Below, piece by piece: positions 8,540 to 17,612 of a DNA stretch of 64,000 nucleotides (position 1 is its first letter; every line of letters starts with the position of its first letter). The stretch comes from Treponema sp. Lineage in GTDB: Bacteria; Spirochaetota; Spirochaetia; Treponematales; Breznakiellaceae. Both the position numbers and the translations under genes were made by a program. Below the pieces are notes generated by a model. It searched no databases, was not told the DNA's origin, and was given only the letters and a program-made list of their open reading frames with translations. Location of the stretch: the NCBI GenBank assembly GCA_009781475.1, contig WQYB01000004.1:19647-83646 (forward strand), given 5' to 3'.

Positions 8540-9619
8540 TTATTTTAAATATAAACTTGCATCAAATGCGCGAAGAAGTTTACTCATCGATTCATTATTT
8601 ATAATTGCTTTTATTATCTGCGAAGCAAGCTCTGCAGAAGGTACAATTTCAAGACCGGGAATTCTTTCTTTATAATTTGAACAGGAAACAGTATCGGCTA
8701 CAATCAATTTATTTAATAAACCTTCATTGGAAAGAGATTCAAGTTTGTCTACAGCGGGAGCTGAAAAAACAGAATGAACGGAAATAATGTTAATTTCTTT
8801 TGGTTTTAACTGAGAAAGAGCGCGGACAAGTTTTTCAACAGAGCCGGCTGTATCGATCATATCATCTACAACCCATAAAACTTTTCCTTCTACGGGTTCT
8901 GCAGAAAGGATGTTAATCGATTCTACTGTGTTTGGTTTGGAATAATCGCGCTGTTTGTGAGCGACAACCAAAGGCGCTCCGAATGAATTGGCAAAAACGC
9001 GAGCTAGTTTTTCTCCGCCTGCATCAACAGAACAAAATGCCCAATTGGCTCTTACATCATTTTCCAATCGATCCAGTGTTTTTATATAGTTATCACAAAG
9101 ATATTTTTTTAAAAGGGTTAATGCAGGAATATCATCGATTGCGCATACAGAAGGGTCTAGCATTGTTTTTGATTTGTCTGAATGCAATTGAAATGTAACA
9201 ATATGGCGGGCTCCCAGACCTGAAAGTGTTTTAAGATGAACCCATAAACCGACAGAACTTCTTCTTGTTGTACGATCAGATCGTGAACAGGAAATAAAAG
9301 GTTCAAAGATGATAATTCGTTTTGCCTGGCATCTTATCAATGCGTCTATAGCGTGGTAAAGTTCGACTTTAGCTTCTTCAACATTTATGCCGGCATCATT
9401 TCTGGCACTTGAAGAAAAGATGATTACATCCTTGCCTCTTATTGATGAATTAACAGAAACTTCCAATTCACCGTCTGCAAAACAATCGGTATTTAAAAGA
9501 TCGATACCGTTTATTTGATCTGCGATTTTTGAAAAACTTAGATATTTGGATAAATATTGAATTACTTGGGATGTATAATTGCGCATCGAACGGGTAGCGC
9601 ATACGACAAATGGATTCAT
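8540..9619 (-). CDS. prs: Ribose-phosphate pyrophosphokinase (PRPP synthase)
   Basis: 359 residues, somewhat longer than the usual 310-320. It makes PRPP from ribose 5-phosphate and ATP, feeding nucleotide, histidine and tryptophan synthesis. The PRPP-binding loop VVDDMIDTAGSVEKLVRAL is intact, as are the early motif DCFADGELEVSV, the flexible-loop region SCSRSDRTTRRSSVG and the strand WAFCSVDAGGEKLA. The family's catalytic HDLH-type motif after GARHIVTF reads QLHSDK here, so this is a divergent spirochaete-type version rather than the E. coli form. No clear Shine-Dalgarno precedes the ATG at 9619. It is divergent from recA, and dtd follows after 62 nt. Confidence 0.88.
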   Translation of the reverse strand: MNPFVVCATRSMRNYTSQVIQYLSKYLSFSKIADQINGIDLLNTDCFADGELEVSVNSSIRGKDVIIFSSSARNDAGINVEEAKVELYHAIDALIRCQAKRIIIFEPFISCSRSDRTTRRSSVGLWVHLKTLSGLGARHIVTFQLHSDKSKTMLDPSVCAIDDIPALTLLKKYLCDNYIKTLDRLENDVRANWAFCSVDAGGEKLARVFANSFGAPLVVAHKQRDYSKPNTVESINILSAEPVEGKVLWVVDDMIDTAGSVEKLVRALSQLKPKEINIISVHSVFSAPAVDKLESLSNEGLLNKLIVADTVSCSNYKERIPGLEIVPSAELASQIIKAIINNESMSKLLRAFDASLYLK

Positions 9620-9650
9620 GTATAGTATTTTGTCAGTTTTTCAGCGTTAA

Positions 9651-9673
9651 TACTACTTTACAAATATGTAGTA
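9651..9673. promoter_or_regulatory. Inverted repeat upstream of the recA promoter
   Basis: TACTAC at 9651-9656 and GTAGTA at 9668-9673 form an inverted repeat with an 11-nt spacer, ending 5 nt before the recA -35 box. The position between divergent prs and recA suits an operator, possibly for a damage-response regulator. This is inferred from symmetry only; it does not match the E. coli LexA box. Confidence 0.3.
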
Positions 9674-9678
9674 GTCTA

Positions 9679-9707
9679 TAGACAAAATTAATAAAATATG
9701 ATAAAAT
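9679..9707 (+). promoter_or_regulatory. recA promoter
   Basis: TAGACA at 9679-9684, a 17-nt spacer and TAAAAT at 9702-9707. The ribosome-binding site GGAGG follows at 9754-9758, 8 nt before the ATG, leaving a leader of roughly 50 nt. Confidence 0.6.
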
Positions 9708-9766
9708 TTTGTTAATTCAGTCATGCGCTGTACACCTGCGCGCCATATAAGAGGGAGGAGATTATT

Positions 9767-10897
9767 ATGGCAAAATCAAATGAATCAGAAAAATCAAGGG
9801 TCAGTCCTTTAGCTTCAAGCGAAGAGAGAACTAAAGCCCTGGAAGCGGCCCGGCTTCAAATTGAAAAACAGTTTGGCGCGGGATCATTAATTAAACTGGG
9901 AACGTCAGACGGCGCTGCCGGTATCGAGGTAGTACCTTCAGGTTCAATTCTTTTGGATGAAGCGCTTGGCATCGGCGGGTATCCGCGAGGGCGCATTATC
10001 GAGATTTACGGTCCTGAATCATCGGGGAAAACCACTTTAGCGCTTCATGCGATAGCAGAAGCTCAAAAACTGGGCGGAAATGCAGCGTTTATCGATGCAG
10101 AACATGCCCTTGATCCTGTTTACGCAAAAAATCTTGGGGTTAACATCGATGAACTTTGGGTCAGCCAGCCGGATAACGGCGAGCAGGCGATGGAAATTAC
10201 AGAAAGCCTTGTCCGATCCGGCGCTGTTGATGTAATCGTAGTAGACTCTGTTGCAGCCCTAACCCCTCAATCAGAAATTGAAGGAGAAATGGGAGATGCT
10301 CAAATGGGAGCTCAAGCCCGTCTTATGAGTCAGGCTCTGCGTAAACTTACGGCAACGATTGGTAAGTCAAGGACAATTTTGATTTTTATCAACCAAATCA
10401 GAATGAAAATCGGCGTATTTTTCGGCAACCCTGAAACTACAACAGGCGGAAATGCACTTAAATTTTATTCGTCTGTACGTCTTGAAGTGCGTAAAACAGA
10501 AACAATCGAAGTCAGTAAGGACACAGATGCAATCGGCAACAGGGTGCGCGTAAAAGTTGTAAAAAACAAGGTTGCGCCTCCTTTCAGAAAAACCGAAATT
10601 GAACTTATGTTCGGCAAGGGAATTTCAGCAACAGGAAGTATTCTTGACTGCGCTGTCAAATACGAAATTATTAAAAAAAGCGGTGCTTGGTATTCATACA
10701 AAGAAGACAAAATTGGGCAAGGCAGGGACAATGCCCGCGAATACCTGGAACAGCATCCCGATTTTTTAAAAGAGCTTGAAGTTACACTGCGTCAGAAGAT
10801 TTTTCCGGGAAGGGAATTTCCGCAAGCTAAGGGAGCAGGTGATAAAACCTCCAAAGGTGCAAAAACCGCAAAAGAGGAAGTAAAAACAGAAGAATAG
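9767..10897 (+). CDS. recA: Recombinase RecA
   Basis: 376 residues, within the family range of about 350. It forms filaments on single-stranded DNA, catalyses strand exchange and is the co-protease of the SOS response. The Walker A motif GPESSGKTT, the Walker B strand [14 protein letters not shown] and loop L1/L2 sequences ([20 protein letters not shown], then [16 protein letters not shown]) are all canonical. The C-terminus is Lys/Glu-rich as usual. The start follows GGAGG at 9754. A Rho-independent terminator follows the stop, so it is probably monocistronic. The codon use is somewhat richer in G+C than its neighbours, typical of a highly expressed gene. Confidence 0.98.
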   Translation: MAKSNESEKSRVSPLASSEERTKALEAARLQIEKQFGAGSLIKLGTSDGAAGIEVVPSGSILLDEALGIGGYPRGRIIEIYGPESSGKTTLALHAIAEAQKLGGNAAFIDAEHALDPVYAKNLGVNIDELWVSQPDNGEQAMEITESLVRSGAVDVIVVDSVAALTPQSEIEGEMGDAQMGAQARLMSQALRKLTATIGKSRTILIFINQIRMKIGVFFGNPETTTGGNALKFYSSVRLEVRKTETIEVSKDTDAIGNRVRVKVVKNKVAPPFRKTEIELMFGKGISATGSILDCAVKYEIIKKSGAWYSYKEDKIGQGRDNAREYLEQHPDFLKELEVTLRQKIFPGREFPQAKGAGDKTSKGAKTAKEEVKTEE

Positions 10898-10907
10898 GTT
10901 CACTATC

Positions 10908-10954
10908 AAAAGGCAGAGTGTTCCGGTTTTTTTAGCGGTGCGCTCTGTCTTTTA
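10908..10954 (+). terminator. Terminator after recA
   Basis: Left arm AAAAGGCAGAG at 10908-10918 pairs with CTCTGTCTTTT at 10943-10953 (one G-U pair), with further pairing inside the loop. The right arm runs into TTTT. Confidence 0.65.
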
Positions 10955-10980
10955 GATTTCCTGTACTGTGTGTAATTATA

Positions 10981-11009
10981 TTGAAATTAACGGCGATTTT
11001 GATTATTAT
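10981..11009 (+). promoter_or_regulatory. prfB promoter
   Basis: TTGAAA at 10981-10986, a 17-nt spacer and TATTAT at 11004-11009, 24 nt before the prfB ATG at 11033. AGGAG at 11022-11026 is the ribosome-binding site. Confidence 0.6.
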
Positions 11010-11032
11010 TAACCATAGTATAGGAGTAAATT

Positions 11033-12149
11033 ATGTTGCTTTCAGAATTGGGTGCGCCCATTGAAGATTTATTTAAAAAAATAAATGATACCTGGAGGCG
11101 GCTTTGAAGACGCTTCATTTGCACAGCGTATAATCGAACTTGAAGAGAAAACTGCGCAGCCGGGTTTTTGGAATGATCAAGAAACAGTAGAAAAAACAGT
11201 CTCGGCTTTAAAAAGTCTTAAAAATAGATACGAACCCTGGAAATCACTTCGTGATGAAATGATAGATCTGCAAACTCTTTTTGAACTTGCTTCCGAAGCA
11301 AAAGATGAAAGTGAAAGCTCAGGCATTGAAAATATATTAAACAATTTAATTACCCGATACGAAAAATTAAACATCATCGAATTGATGTCAGGTGAAATGG
11401 ATAAAAATGCGTGCTTTTTTACAGTTCATTCGGGAGCCGGCGGAACCGAAGCATGTGACTGGTCGCAGATGCTTTACCGTATGTACCTTCGATGGGCTGA
11501 ACAAAAAGGTTTTACCGTAGAAGAAGTTGACAGGCAGGAAGCGGAAGGCGGAATTAAATCTGCCACTTGCCGAATCGAAGGTGATTACGCTTACGGTTAT
11601 TTAAAAGGCGAATCCGGTATTCACCGGCTTGTCAGAATAAGCCCTTTTGATTCAAATGCACGAAGGCATACATCGTTTGCTTCTGTTTATTTATTTCCGG
11701 TTATTGATGATACAATCGAAGTAGAAATAAAACCTGAAGATTTACGAGTAGATACTTACAGGGCAGGCGGAGCCGGAGGGCAGCATGTCAACAAAACTGA
11801 CAGTGCTGTACGGTTTACTCATCTTCCTACCGGCATTGTAGTTGCTTGTCAAAATGAACGCAGTCAGATTAAAAACCGCGCAATCGCAATGAGCATTTTA
11901 AAAGCGCGGCTTTACGAACACTACAGGCAGGAAAAAGAAAAAGAAAATGCAAAGTTCTCTCAGGAAAAAAAAGATATTTCCTGGGGTAACCAGATAAGAT
12001 CGTATGTGTTTCAGCCATATACGATGGTAAAAGATTACCGGACAAAGGTTGAAAAAGGAAATATCCAGGCAGTAATGGATGGTGATATCGATCCATTTAT
12101 TGAAGAATACCTGAAGTTTTCCTGGCGTTCAAATCAGGAGTATAATTGA
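11033..12149 (+). CDS. prfB: Peptide chain release factor 2, expressed by +1 programmed frameshift
   Basis: Releases finished peptides at UGA and UAA stop codons. Translation starts at ATG 11033 and meets an in-frame TGA at 11105-11107. The site reads GGAGGCGG CTT TGA, an internal Shine-Dalgarno just before CTT TGA, the classical autoregulatory +1 frameshift of prfB. Slipping on CTT continues at GAA 11106 to the stop at 12149, giving 24 + 347 = 371 residues, the normal RF2 length. The tripeptide anticodon SPF (residues 203-205) marks RF2 rather than RF1, and GGQ lies at residues 248-250 (E. coli 250-252). The feature is a join of 11033-11104 and 11106-12149. It heads an operon running to lolE. 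Confidence 0.96.
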
Positions 12150-13624
12150 AAATAAAAATATTAATTTTATTGATATTTTTCGCAAGTTTAAGCGTTCAGT
12201 TATACGCAATGGGATTTATTGATTCATCTGAAACCGAGATCTTAACGCAGAATAATGAATGGATTTTATGTATTACCGATTTTGATACAAGTTCACTGCC
12301 TGCGGAAAAAATAAATATTTCAAGCGTTGTTACAAGAAAAATGGTAGAAAAAATAAATACAGTAAGTTTTCGCACCCGTGTTTTGCAGGAATATAATTAT
12401 TACGTAAATTACACATGGTATCAGCAGCGTTTAAATGCTTCAAGATCTCTTTCTGTAAAATTAAATGAAAGATCGAATCAAGTGTATATTGGAGAATCTA
12501 ACTGGAGGTATCGGCAAAATATAACAAGATTGGATGCAGACATAGAAAGATTAAGATCTGTTTTGCAGGAAATTGAAGATAATACTCCTTTAATTAATAA
12601 AGAGCCTGAGTTTAATCTAACCCCTTCTAATCTTAATTTAATATTTCCGCAATCACCGGCTGCAGGAACAGAGTTTAGATTTTGTAACGAGCAAAAAGCT
12701 GATGCTTTTCTTAGCGGTTCAATTTCTGATTTTCACGGAAGATATTATTTAACAATAAAACTTTATACTGTTTATACAAGATCGTATGTCTGGGAAGATA
12801 ATATAATATTTTCTTTAGACGATCTTGATAATGCGTTAGACGAAATAACAAGACGCCTGCTTTCCGTGCTTTCGGGAAACCGTCCCGCTACTTTAGTGAT
12901 AAGAGCGCAGCCGGATGATACGCTGGTTTTAATTAACAGAACTTTTGCTGCAAGAGGAGAAAGCGAAACGCTGGAATATCCGCCGGGAGTAATTACAGTA
13001 TCAGCGTCTGCCGCGAATCATGAAAGTCTTACATTCGAAACAGAACTTTTTGACGGTGAACATGTTGAATTTAATATATATTTAAACCCTGTTGAATATG
13101 CACAAATAGAAATATTTTCAAACAAAGAAGGAAGCGTATATCATGGAGCATTATATGTGGGTGAAGCTCCGTTAACATTACGTTTACCTGTAAACCAAAT
13201 AGAATATTTAGAACTTGAAACGATTGATCAATGGAAAAGCAGTATTATTTTTCAAACACCTGACAATTCTGATGTCTCTCAATCTATTTTTTTACAGGCA
13301 ACAATTCCGCTGCAAAGCGGCAGGGTTGACAGAGACAGACAGTGGTTTTATTGGGTATGGGGCGGAACATGGATTACAGGTATTGGAGCATGGCTTGCAT
13401 ATAATACTTTTGTAAGTGCGGATACCGGTATTAGAATTAATTATGCTCAAACAGGTACGTATGATGAAAATTTATACAATTATAATATGAACATGTCAGA
13501 TTTATACACAGGTATGCTTGTTGCAGTAGGTGTAGTTTCTGTATACGGTCTTTATCGTTTAGTCAGATATATTCATACATCAAATAAAGGTTCAACACCT
13601 ATAATAAAAACCGGCGGTAATTAA
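12146..13624 (+). CDS. Exported/membrane protein with PEGA-like domains
   Basis: 492 residues. The signal peptide is MKIKILILLIFFASLSVQLY followed by AMG. The middle contains a domain comparing KADAFLSGSISDFHGRYYLT (a strand-rich lipoprotein-like fold) and PEGA-like beta repeats (PDDTLVLINRTFAARGESET, then EIFSNKEGSVYHGALYVGEA). Two hydrophobic segments lie near the C-terminus (WVWGGTWITGIGAWLAY and GMLVAVGVVSVYGLYRLVRY). It starts at TTG 12146, sharing the bases TTGA with the prfB stop, 5 nt after CAGGAG. PEGA domains occur in envelope proteins and are thought to bind surface glycans; the exact role here is unknown. It directly precedes ftsY. Confidence 0.6.
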   Translation: MKIKILILLIFFASLSVQLYAMGFIDSSETEILTQNNEWILCITDFDTSSLPAEKINISSVVTRKMVEKINTVSFRTRVLQEYNYYVNYTWYQQRLNASRSLSVKLNERSNQVYIGESNWRYRQNITRLDADIERLRSVLQEIEDNTPLINKEPEFNLTPSNLNLIFPQSPAAGTEFRFCNEQKADAFLSGSISDFHGRYYLTIKLYTVYTRSYVWEDNIIFSLDDLDNALDEITRRLLSVLSGNRPATLVIRAQPDDTLVLINRTFAARGESETLEYPPGVITVSASAANHESLTFETELFDGEHVEFNIYLNPVEYAQIEIFSNKEGSVYHGALYVGEAPLTLRLPVNQIEYLELETIDQWKSSIIFQTPDNSDVSQSIFLQATIPLQSGRVDRDRQWFYWVWGGTWITGIGAWLAYNTFVSADTGIRINYAQTGTYDENLYNYNMNMSDLYTGMLVAVGVVSVYGLYRLVRYIHTSNKGSTPIIKTGGN

Positions 13625-14497
13625 ATGAAATTCGGCGAAAAAATAAAAAACTTTTTTTCAGGAAAAAATAATCAGGATGAAGGATTATTCGACGATTTAT
13701 GCGATTTACTGATAGAAGGAGATTTCGGACCTGCTCACGCTTATAAAATAACAGATGTTCTCAAAGATCGCTGTAAAAAAGAAGGATTTGATAATTTACT
13801 TCAAAAACTCTGTCTCCTTCTGGAAGAAGAACTTAAAAAAGCTGACAAAAATGAAAGTTTTATTTTAAAGGATGAAGAGTTTACTGCCATATTAATATTG
13901 GGAGTAAATGGCGTTGGAAAAACTACAACCGCGGCAAAACTTTCATATATGTATAATTATCAATATAATAAAAAAACAATTCTTGCAGCTGCGGATACAT
14001 TCAGAGCAGCCGCAATTGACCAGTTAAAAATACACGGAGAAAAATTAAATACAAGGGTAATTGCACATAAACAGGGCGGAGATCCTGCGGCTGTTGTTTA
14101 TGACGCTTTGGAAGCGGCTCTTTCAAGTTCTATAGATGCTGTAATTGCAGATACAGCAGGAAGAATGCATACAAAATCCGCATTGGTAGAAGAACTGCGT
14201 AAAATAGACAGAGTAGTAGAATCAAAAGCAGGCAGCGCAAGATATTTAAAATATCTTGTTTTGGATGCAACTACTGGAAGAAACGCATTTACGCAAGCTG
14301 AAGTTTTTCATTCTGCAGTTGAATTGGACGGAGTAATTCTAACAAAATATGATTCAACAGCAAAAGGCGGAGTGGTTTTTTCTTTGGCATCTGAATTACA
14401 GCTGCCTGTAATATATTTATGTACCGGAGAAAAATATACAGACATAGAGTTATTTGATCCTAAATTATTCGTAAGGAGATTTACCGGAATTGAATAA
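13625..14497 (+). CDS. ftsY: Signal recognition particle receptor FtsY
   Basis: Docks SRP-bound ribosomes at the inner membrane. 290 residues, consisting essentially of the NG GTPase domains; the long acidic A domain of E. coli FtsY is missing. G1 GVNGVGKTTTAAKLS, the SRP-GTPase insertion motif AADTFRAAAIDQL, G3 DTAGRMHTKSALVEELRKI and G4 TKYDSTAKGG are intact. The C-terminus (YLCTGEKYTDIELFDPKLFV) matches the family closing motif GEKxDDLxxF. The ATG at 13625 follows the previous stop immediately. Its position before lolCDE places two envelope-biogenesis functions in one operon. Confidence 0.95.
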   Translation: MKFGEKIKNFFSGKNNQDEGLFDDLCDLLIEGDFGPAHAYKITDVLKDRCKKEGFDNLLQKLCLLLEEELKKADKNESFILKDEEFTAILILGVNGVGKTTTAAKLSYMYNYQYNKKTILAAADTFRAAAIDQLKIHGEKLNTRVIAHKQGGDPAAVVYDALEAALSSSIDAVIADTAGRMHTKSALVEELRKIDRVVESKAGSARYLKYLVLDATTGRNAFTQAEVFHSAVELDGVILTKYDSTAKGGVVFSLASELQLPVIYLCTGEKYTDIELFDPKLFVRRFTGIE

Positions 14498-15644
14498 AAA
14501 AAAGATTGTTTTTATTATTTTTCTCGTATTACTTTTATTTGCAGGAATAATTGCTTTGACACAGGAGTTGGATTTTTTATTTGATTTTGAATTTCCCGAA
14601 GATAATATAAATATTTCTCAAGAATGGATAAAACAGCCTTCACGATGGTTCCGTTCAAATATCGGAGGAATGGCGCTTGAAGAGATTCATACCCGGTTTA
14701 TAGCATTACGAAATGAATATGCTCTATCAATTGAATTTATTCAACATGATAATTTACCGGAATTTCTTTCTTCATATTATGAAAATAATTTTCTGATAGA
14801 AATCCGCACTCTTTTTAAAAACAGGAATCCTATCCGTACTCAATGGCTGTTTAGAGATATTGAAAAAAACACTCGTGTAAATGCTGTTTTTGTTCAATCA
14901 GCAGCTAATAATGAAAGCCAAACAGGAAACAGAACAGGATTTGTAGAAATATTTGATGAAAAAATGATTTTAATTTGTGAATACAGGTTTTATGATGACG
15001 GCGGAATCAATAAAATAGATTATGAATATAATGAAGAATTATTAATAAGCGCTTCTGTTCAAAAGTGGGATGACGGTGAAAATTATCAAATATTGTTTAC
15101 AGATTATTACAGGTATAACCTTTCTTTATCACTTAGATCGATAGAAAGAATATTTTATACAGATATGCTGGCAGGGCTTAATGATCCTGTTCTTATTTCT
15201 TTTCCAAGATATGTTATACAGGATAATAACAGCGGATTATTTGTTACAGAAAGACTTAATTTGTATCCTGAGTTTTTTGAAGTTGTTTCTATAGTTGAAA
15301 GTTCAAGAATAATATATGATACAGATTCAAGGGGAAGAGTATTAGTTCAAACTTATTTTAATGAATCCGGTATAATTGAATGGGTTATTCGCAATACATG
15401 GCAGGATAACCGTATTATTTCCACAGTAAAAATTGAAGGAGATATAACTCAATTGGCAGAATATGAGTATAACGCAGCAGGTGACAGGATATTGGAAAGA
15501 AATTATACAAATGGTGTTCTTGAAAGACTTGTGCGAGCCGAAGGAAATACAGAAATAGAAGAACTATTTATGAATAATACTGTAGTACTTAGGGCTATTT
15601 GGGAAGACGGCGTAAAAGTCTCTGAAGTAAGGGTAAGAAATTGA
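14490..15644 (+). CDS. Exported protein of unknown function
   Basis: 384 residues with an N-terminal hydrophobic segment (IVFIIFLVLLLFAGIIAL) acting as signal peptide or anchor. The remainder is Asn- and Glu-rich and beta-predicted. Around residues 295-375 it has loosely repeated strands such as LAEYEYNAAGDRILERNYTN that resemble YD-type repeats, though too few to call an RHS protein. It starts at TTG 14490, overlapping the end of ftsY by 8 nt, and ends overlapping lolC by 4 nt. An AAGGAG lies 11 nt upstream. Its position immediately before lolCDE suggests an envelope role, possibly a partner of lipoprotein sorting; I do not recognise a family. Confidence 0.6.
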   Translation: MNKKKIVFIIFLVLLLFAGIIALTQELDFLFDFEFPEDNINISQEWIKQPSRWFRSNIGGMALEEIHTRFIALRNEYALSIEFIQHDNLPEFLSSYYENNFLIEIRTLFKNRNPIRTQWLFRDIEKNTRVNAVFVQSAANNESQTGNRTGFVEIFDEKMILICEYRFYDDGGINKIDYEYNEELLISASVQKWDDGENYQILFTDYYRYNLSLSLRSIERIFYTDMLAGLNDPVLISFPRYVIQDNNSGLFVTERLNLYPEFFEVVSIVESSRIIYDTDSRGRVLVQTYFNESGIIEWVIRNTWQDNRIISTVKIEGDITQLAEYEYNAAGDRILERNYTNGVLERLVRAEGNTEIEELFMNNTVVLRAIWEDGVKVSEVRVRN

Positions 15645-16939
15645 TTAAATCCTGGATATTATTTGTTGCATCAAGATATATTTTCAAAGGGAGATCAAGT
15701 TCACCGATTTTGGCTGTTTTAGGAATAGCCGTTGGTGTTCTTGCATTGATTGTTATTATTTCTGTAATGAATGGATTTCAATTGGGATTTATCGAAAGTA
15801 TTCTGGAAGTATCTTCGTATCATCTTAGATTGGACAACTTTAATGAAGATGATACTGAAATGCTGCGGGAGTTAATGCTTTCGCTGCCGGGTGTTAAATC
15901 TGTAGTTCCATTCAGAGAATTTCAATCACTTGCAAGAGGGAGACGAGCAAACCAGCAAGCTGTATTGGTTAGAGGTTTAAACGAGAATACTCTTGAAATT
16001 GACAAAACGATGGGAGAAAAACTTGATTTTGAAGCAGGTTTTTTTGATTTATCCAGTCCTGATAATGTATTACTTGGGGCGGAACTTGCAAGAAGATTAA
16101 ATAATAGTATAGGAGATGAAATTACATTATATTCGATAACAGGTATTTTATCCTCTGAAGATGAAGGAGGATATAAAAATTTTATAATAACAGGAATATT
16201 CAGGACAGGATATTATGAGTATGACTGCAGCTGGGCATTTATTAATTTAGATAGTATAAGTTTTTTGGATGATGATAGTGATTTAAAACTTGGAATTAAA
16301 CTAACAAATCGTTTTCATGACAGAAACATAAAAGGACAGGCAGAAAAACTGTTTATTAATAATAATATTTCTGATGAAATAAAATTGTCAAGCTGGAGAG
16401 ATTATAACCGTTCTTTTTTCGGAGCGCTGCGGACAGAAAAACTTTTTATGTTTGTTCTTGTAGGTTTAATTTTTATTGTGGTTGGGTTAAATATTTTTCA
16501 AGCACAAAGGAGATCTGTTTTACAAAGACGAGAAGAAATAGGTTTATTACGGGCAGTCGGAGGTAAACAAAATTCTGTTCGTCTTGTTTTTATATTGGAT
16601 GGAGCAATTATTGGTTTTACAGGTGCAAGTCTTGGAGTTATAGGCGGATTATTTATTGCATTTAATATCCAAAAGTTTTTTTCTTTCGTAGAAACAACTG
16701 TAAATATATTTATCGGCATTATTAATAAAATAGCCTTATTTTTCGGAGCAGGTATGACAGAAAACTTCGCTGTTTTTTCACCGGCAGTATTTTACATTAA
16801 AGAGATACCTTACCGGATAATTCCTTTAGAAATAGTTATGATTTTTATGTTTGGTTTTCTGTCAGCACTGGTTGCTGCTGCAATTGCTTCAGAAAAAGCT
16901 ATTAAAATAAAACCTGCAGAGGTGCTTCGTTATGAATAA
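15641..16939 (+). CDS. lolC: Lipoprotein-releasing ABC transporter, first permease subunit
   Basis: 432 residues, matching LolC/LolE. An N-terminal transmembrane helix (SPILAVLGIAVGVLALIVIISVMNGF split over the membrane entry) is followed by a large periplasmic MacB-like domain (about residues 45-265) and three C-terminal helices with the FtsX-domain coupling motif RREEIGLLRAVGG. The complex extracts lipoproteins from the inner membrane for delivery to the outer membrane. It starts at TTG 15641 inside TTGA shared with the previous stop, and ends overlapping lolD by 8 nt. The order permease-ATPase-permease makes a complete LolCDE; whether this one is C or E cannot be told with certainty. Confidence 0.88.
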   Translation: MIKSWILFVASRYIFKGRSSSPILAVLGIAVGVLALIVIISVMNGFQLGFIESILEVSSYHLRLDNFNEDDTEMLRELMLSLPGVKSVVPFREFQSLARGRRANQQAVLVRGLNENTLEIDKTMGEKLDFEAGFFDLSSPDNVLLGAELARRLNNSIGDEITLYSITGILSSEDEGGYKNFIITGIFRTGYYEYDCSWAFINLDSISFLDDDSDLKLGIKLTNRFHDRNIKGQAEKLFINNNISDEIKLSSWRDYNRSFFGALRTEKLFMFVLVGLIFIVVGLNIFQAQRRSVLQRREEIGLLRAVGGKQNSVRLVFILDGAIIGFTGASLGVIGGLFIAFNIQKFFSFVETTVNIFIGIINKIALFFGAGMTENFAVFSPAVFYIKEIPYRIIPLEIVMIFMFGFLSALVAAAIASEKAIKIKPAEVLRYE

Positions 16940-17612
16940 TATTAAAATTGTAAATATAGTTAAAAACTATATTTCCGGCAATGAAACGCTTCATATTTTA
17001 AAAGGAATTAATTTTGAAATAGAAGAAGGGAAAACAGCAGCTATAAGCGGACAGAGCGGAAGCGGAAAAAGTACGCTTTTAAACATTATAGGCGGGCTGG
17101 ATCGCTGTGATGATGGGAATGTATTTATTGGCAGAGACGAAATAACAACGCTTAATGAAAAAGATATTTCAGTTTATAGATCTAAGAAAATCGGTTTTAT
17201 TTTTCAATTTCATTATTTATTAAAAGATTTTACAGCTTTGGAAAATATTATGCTTCCGGCTTTTATAGCAGGATTAAAGAAAAAAGATGCAATTGAAAGA
17301 GCTAAAACACTATTATCTGATTTTAAACTTGAAGACAGGACAAATCATTTTCCTTCACAGCTTTCCGGAGGAGAGAGGCAAAGAGTAGCTGTTGCGCGAT
17401 CAATGGTTAATGATCCGGCTTTAATTCTTGCAGATGAACCTACAGGAAACCTTGATCCTCAAAACAGTGAAATAGTATCTGAACTTTTGTATGAAGGAGC
17501 GCGAAAATGGAATAAAACATTAATAGTTGTAACACATGATAAAAAAGTTGCCGCAAACGCTTCTGTAAAGATGATACTGGAAAACGGAATATTAAAAGAG
17601 GAAATACATTGA
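16932..17612 (+). CDS. lolD: Lipoprotein-releasing ABC transporter ATPase
   Basis: 226 residues, the usual LolD/MacB-type ATPase length. Walker [12 protein letters not shown]-loop [17 protein letters not shown], signature [15 protein letters not shown], Walker [14 protein letters not shown] and the switch His in VVTHDKK are all present. It powers the two flanking FtsX-type permeases. The ATG at 16932 overlaps the lolC end, and its own TGA overlaps the TTG of the next permease, so the three subunits are translationally coupled. Confidence 0.93.
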   Translation: MNNIKIVNIVKNYISGNETLHILKGINFEIEEGKTAAISGQSGSGKSTLLNIIGGLDRCDDGNVFIGRDEITTLNEKDISVYRSKKIGFIFQFHYLLKDFTALENIMLPAFIAGLKKKDAIERAKTLLSDFKLEDRTNHFPSQLSGGERQRVAVARSMVNDPALILADEPTGNLDPQNSEIVSELLYEGARKWNKTLIVVTHDKKVAANASVKMILENGILKEEIH

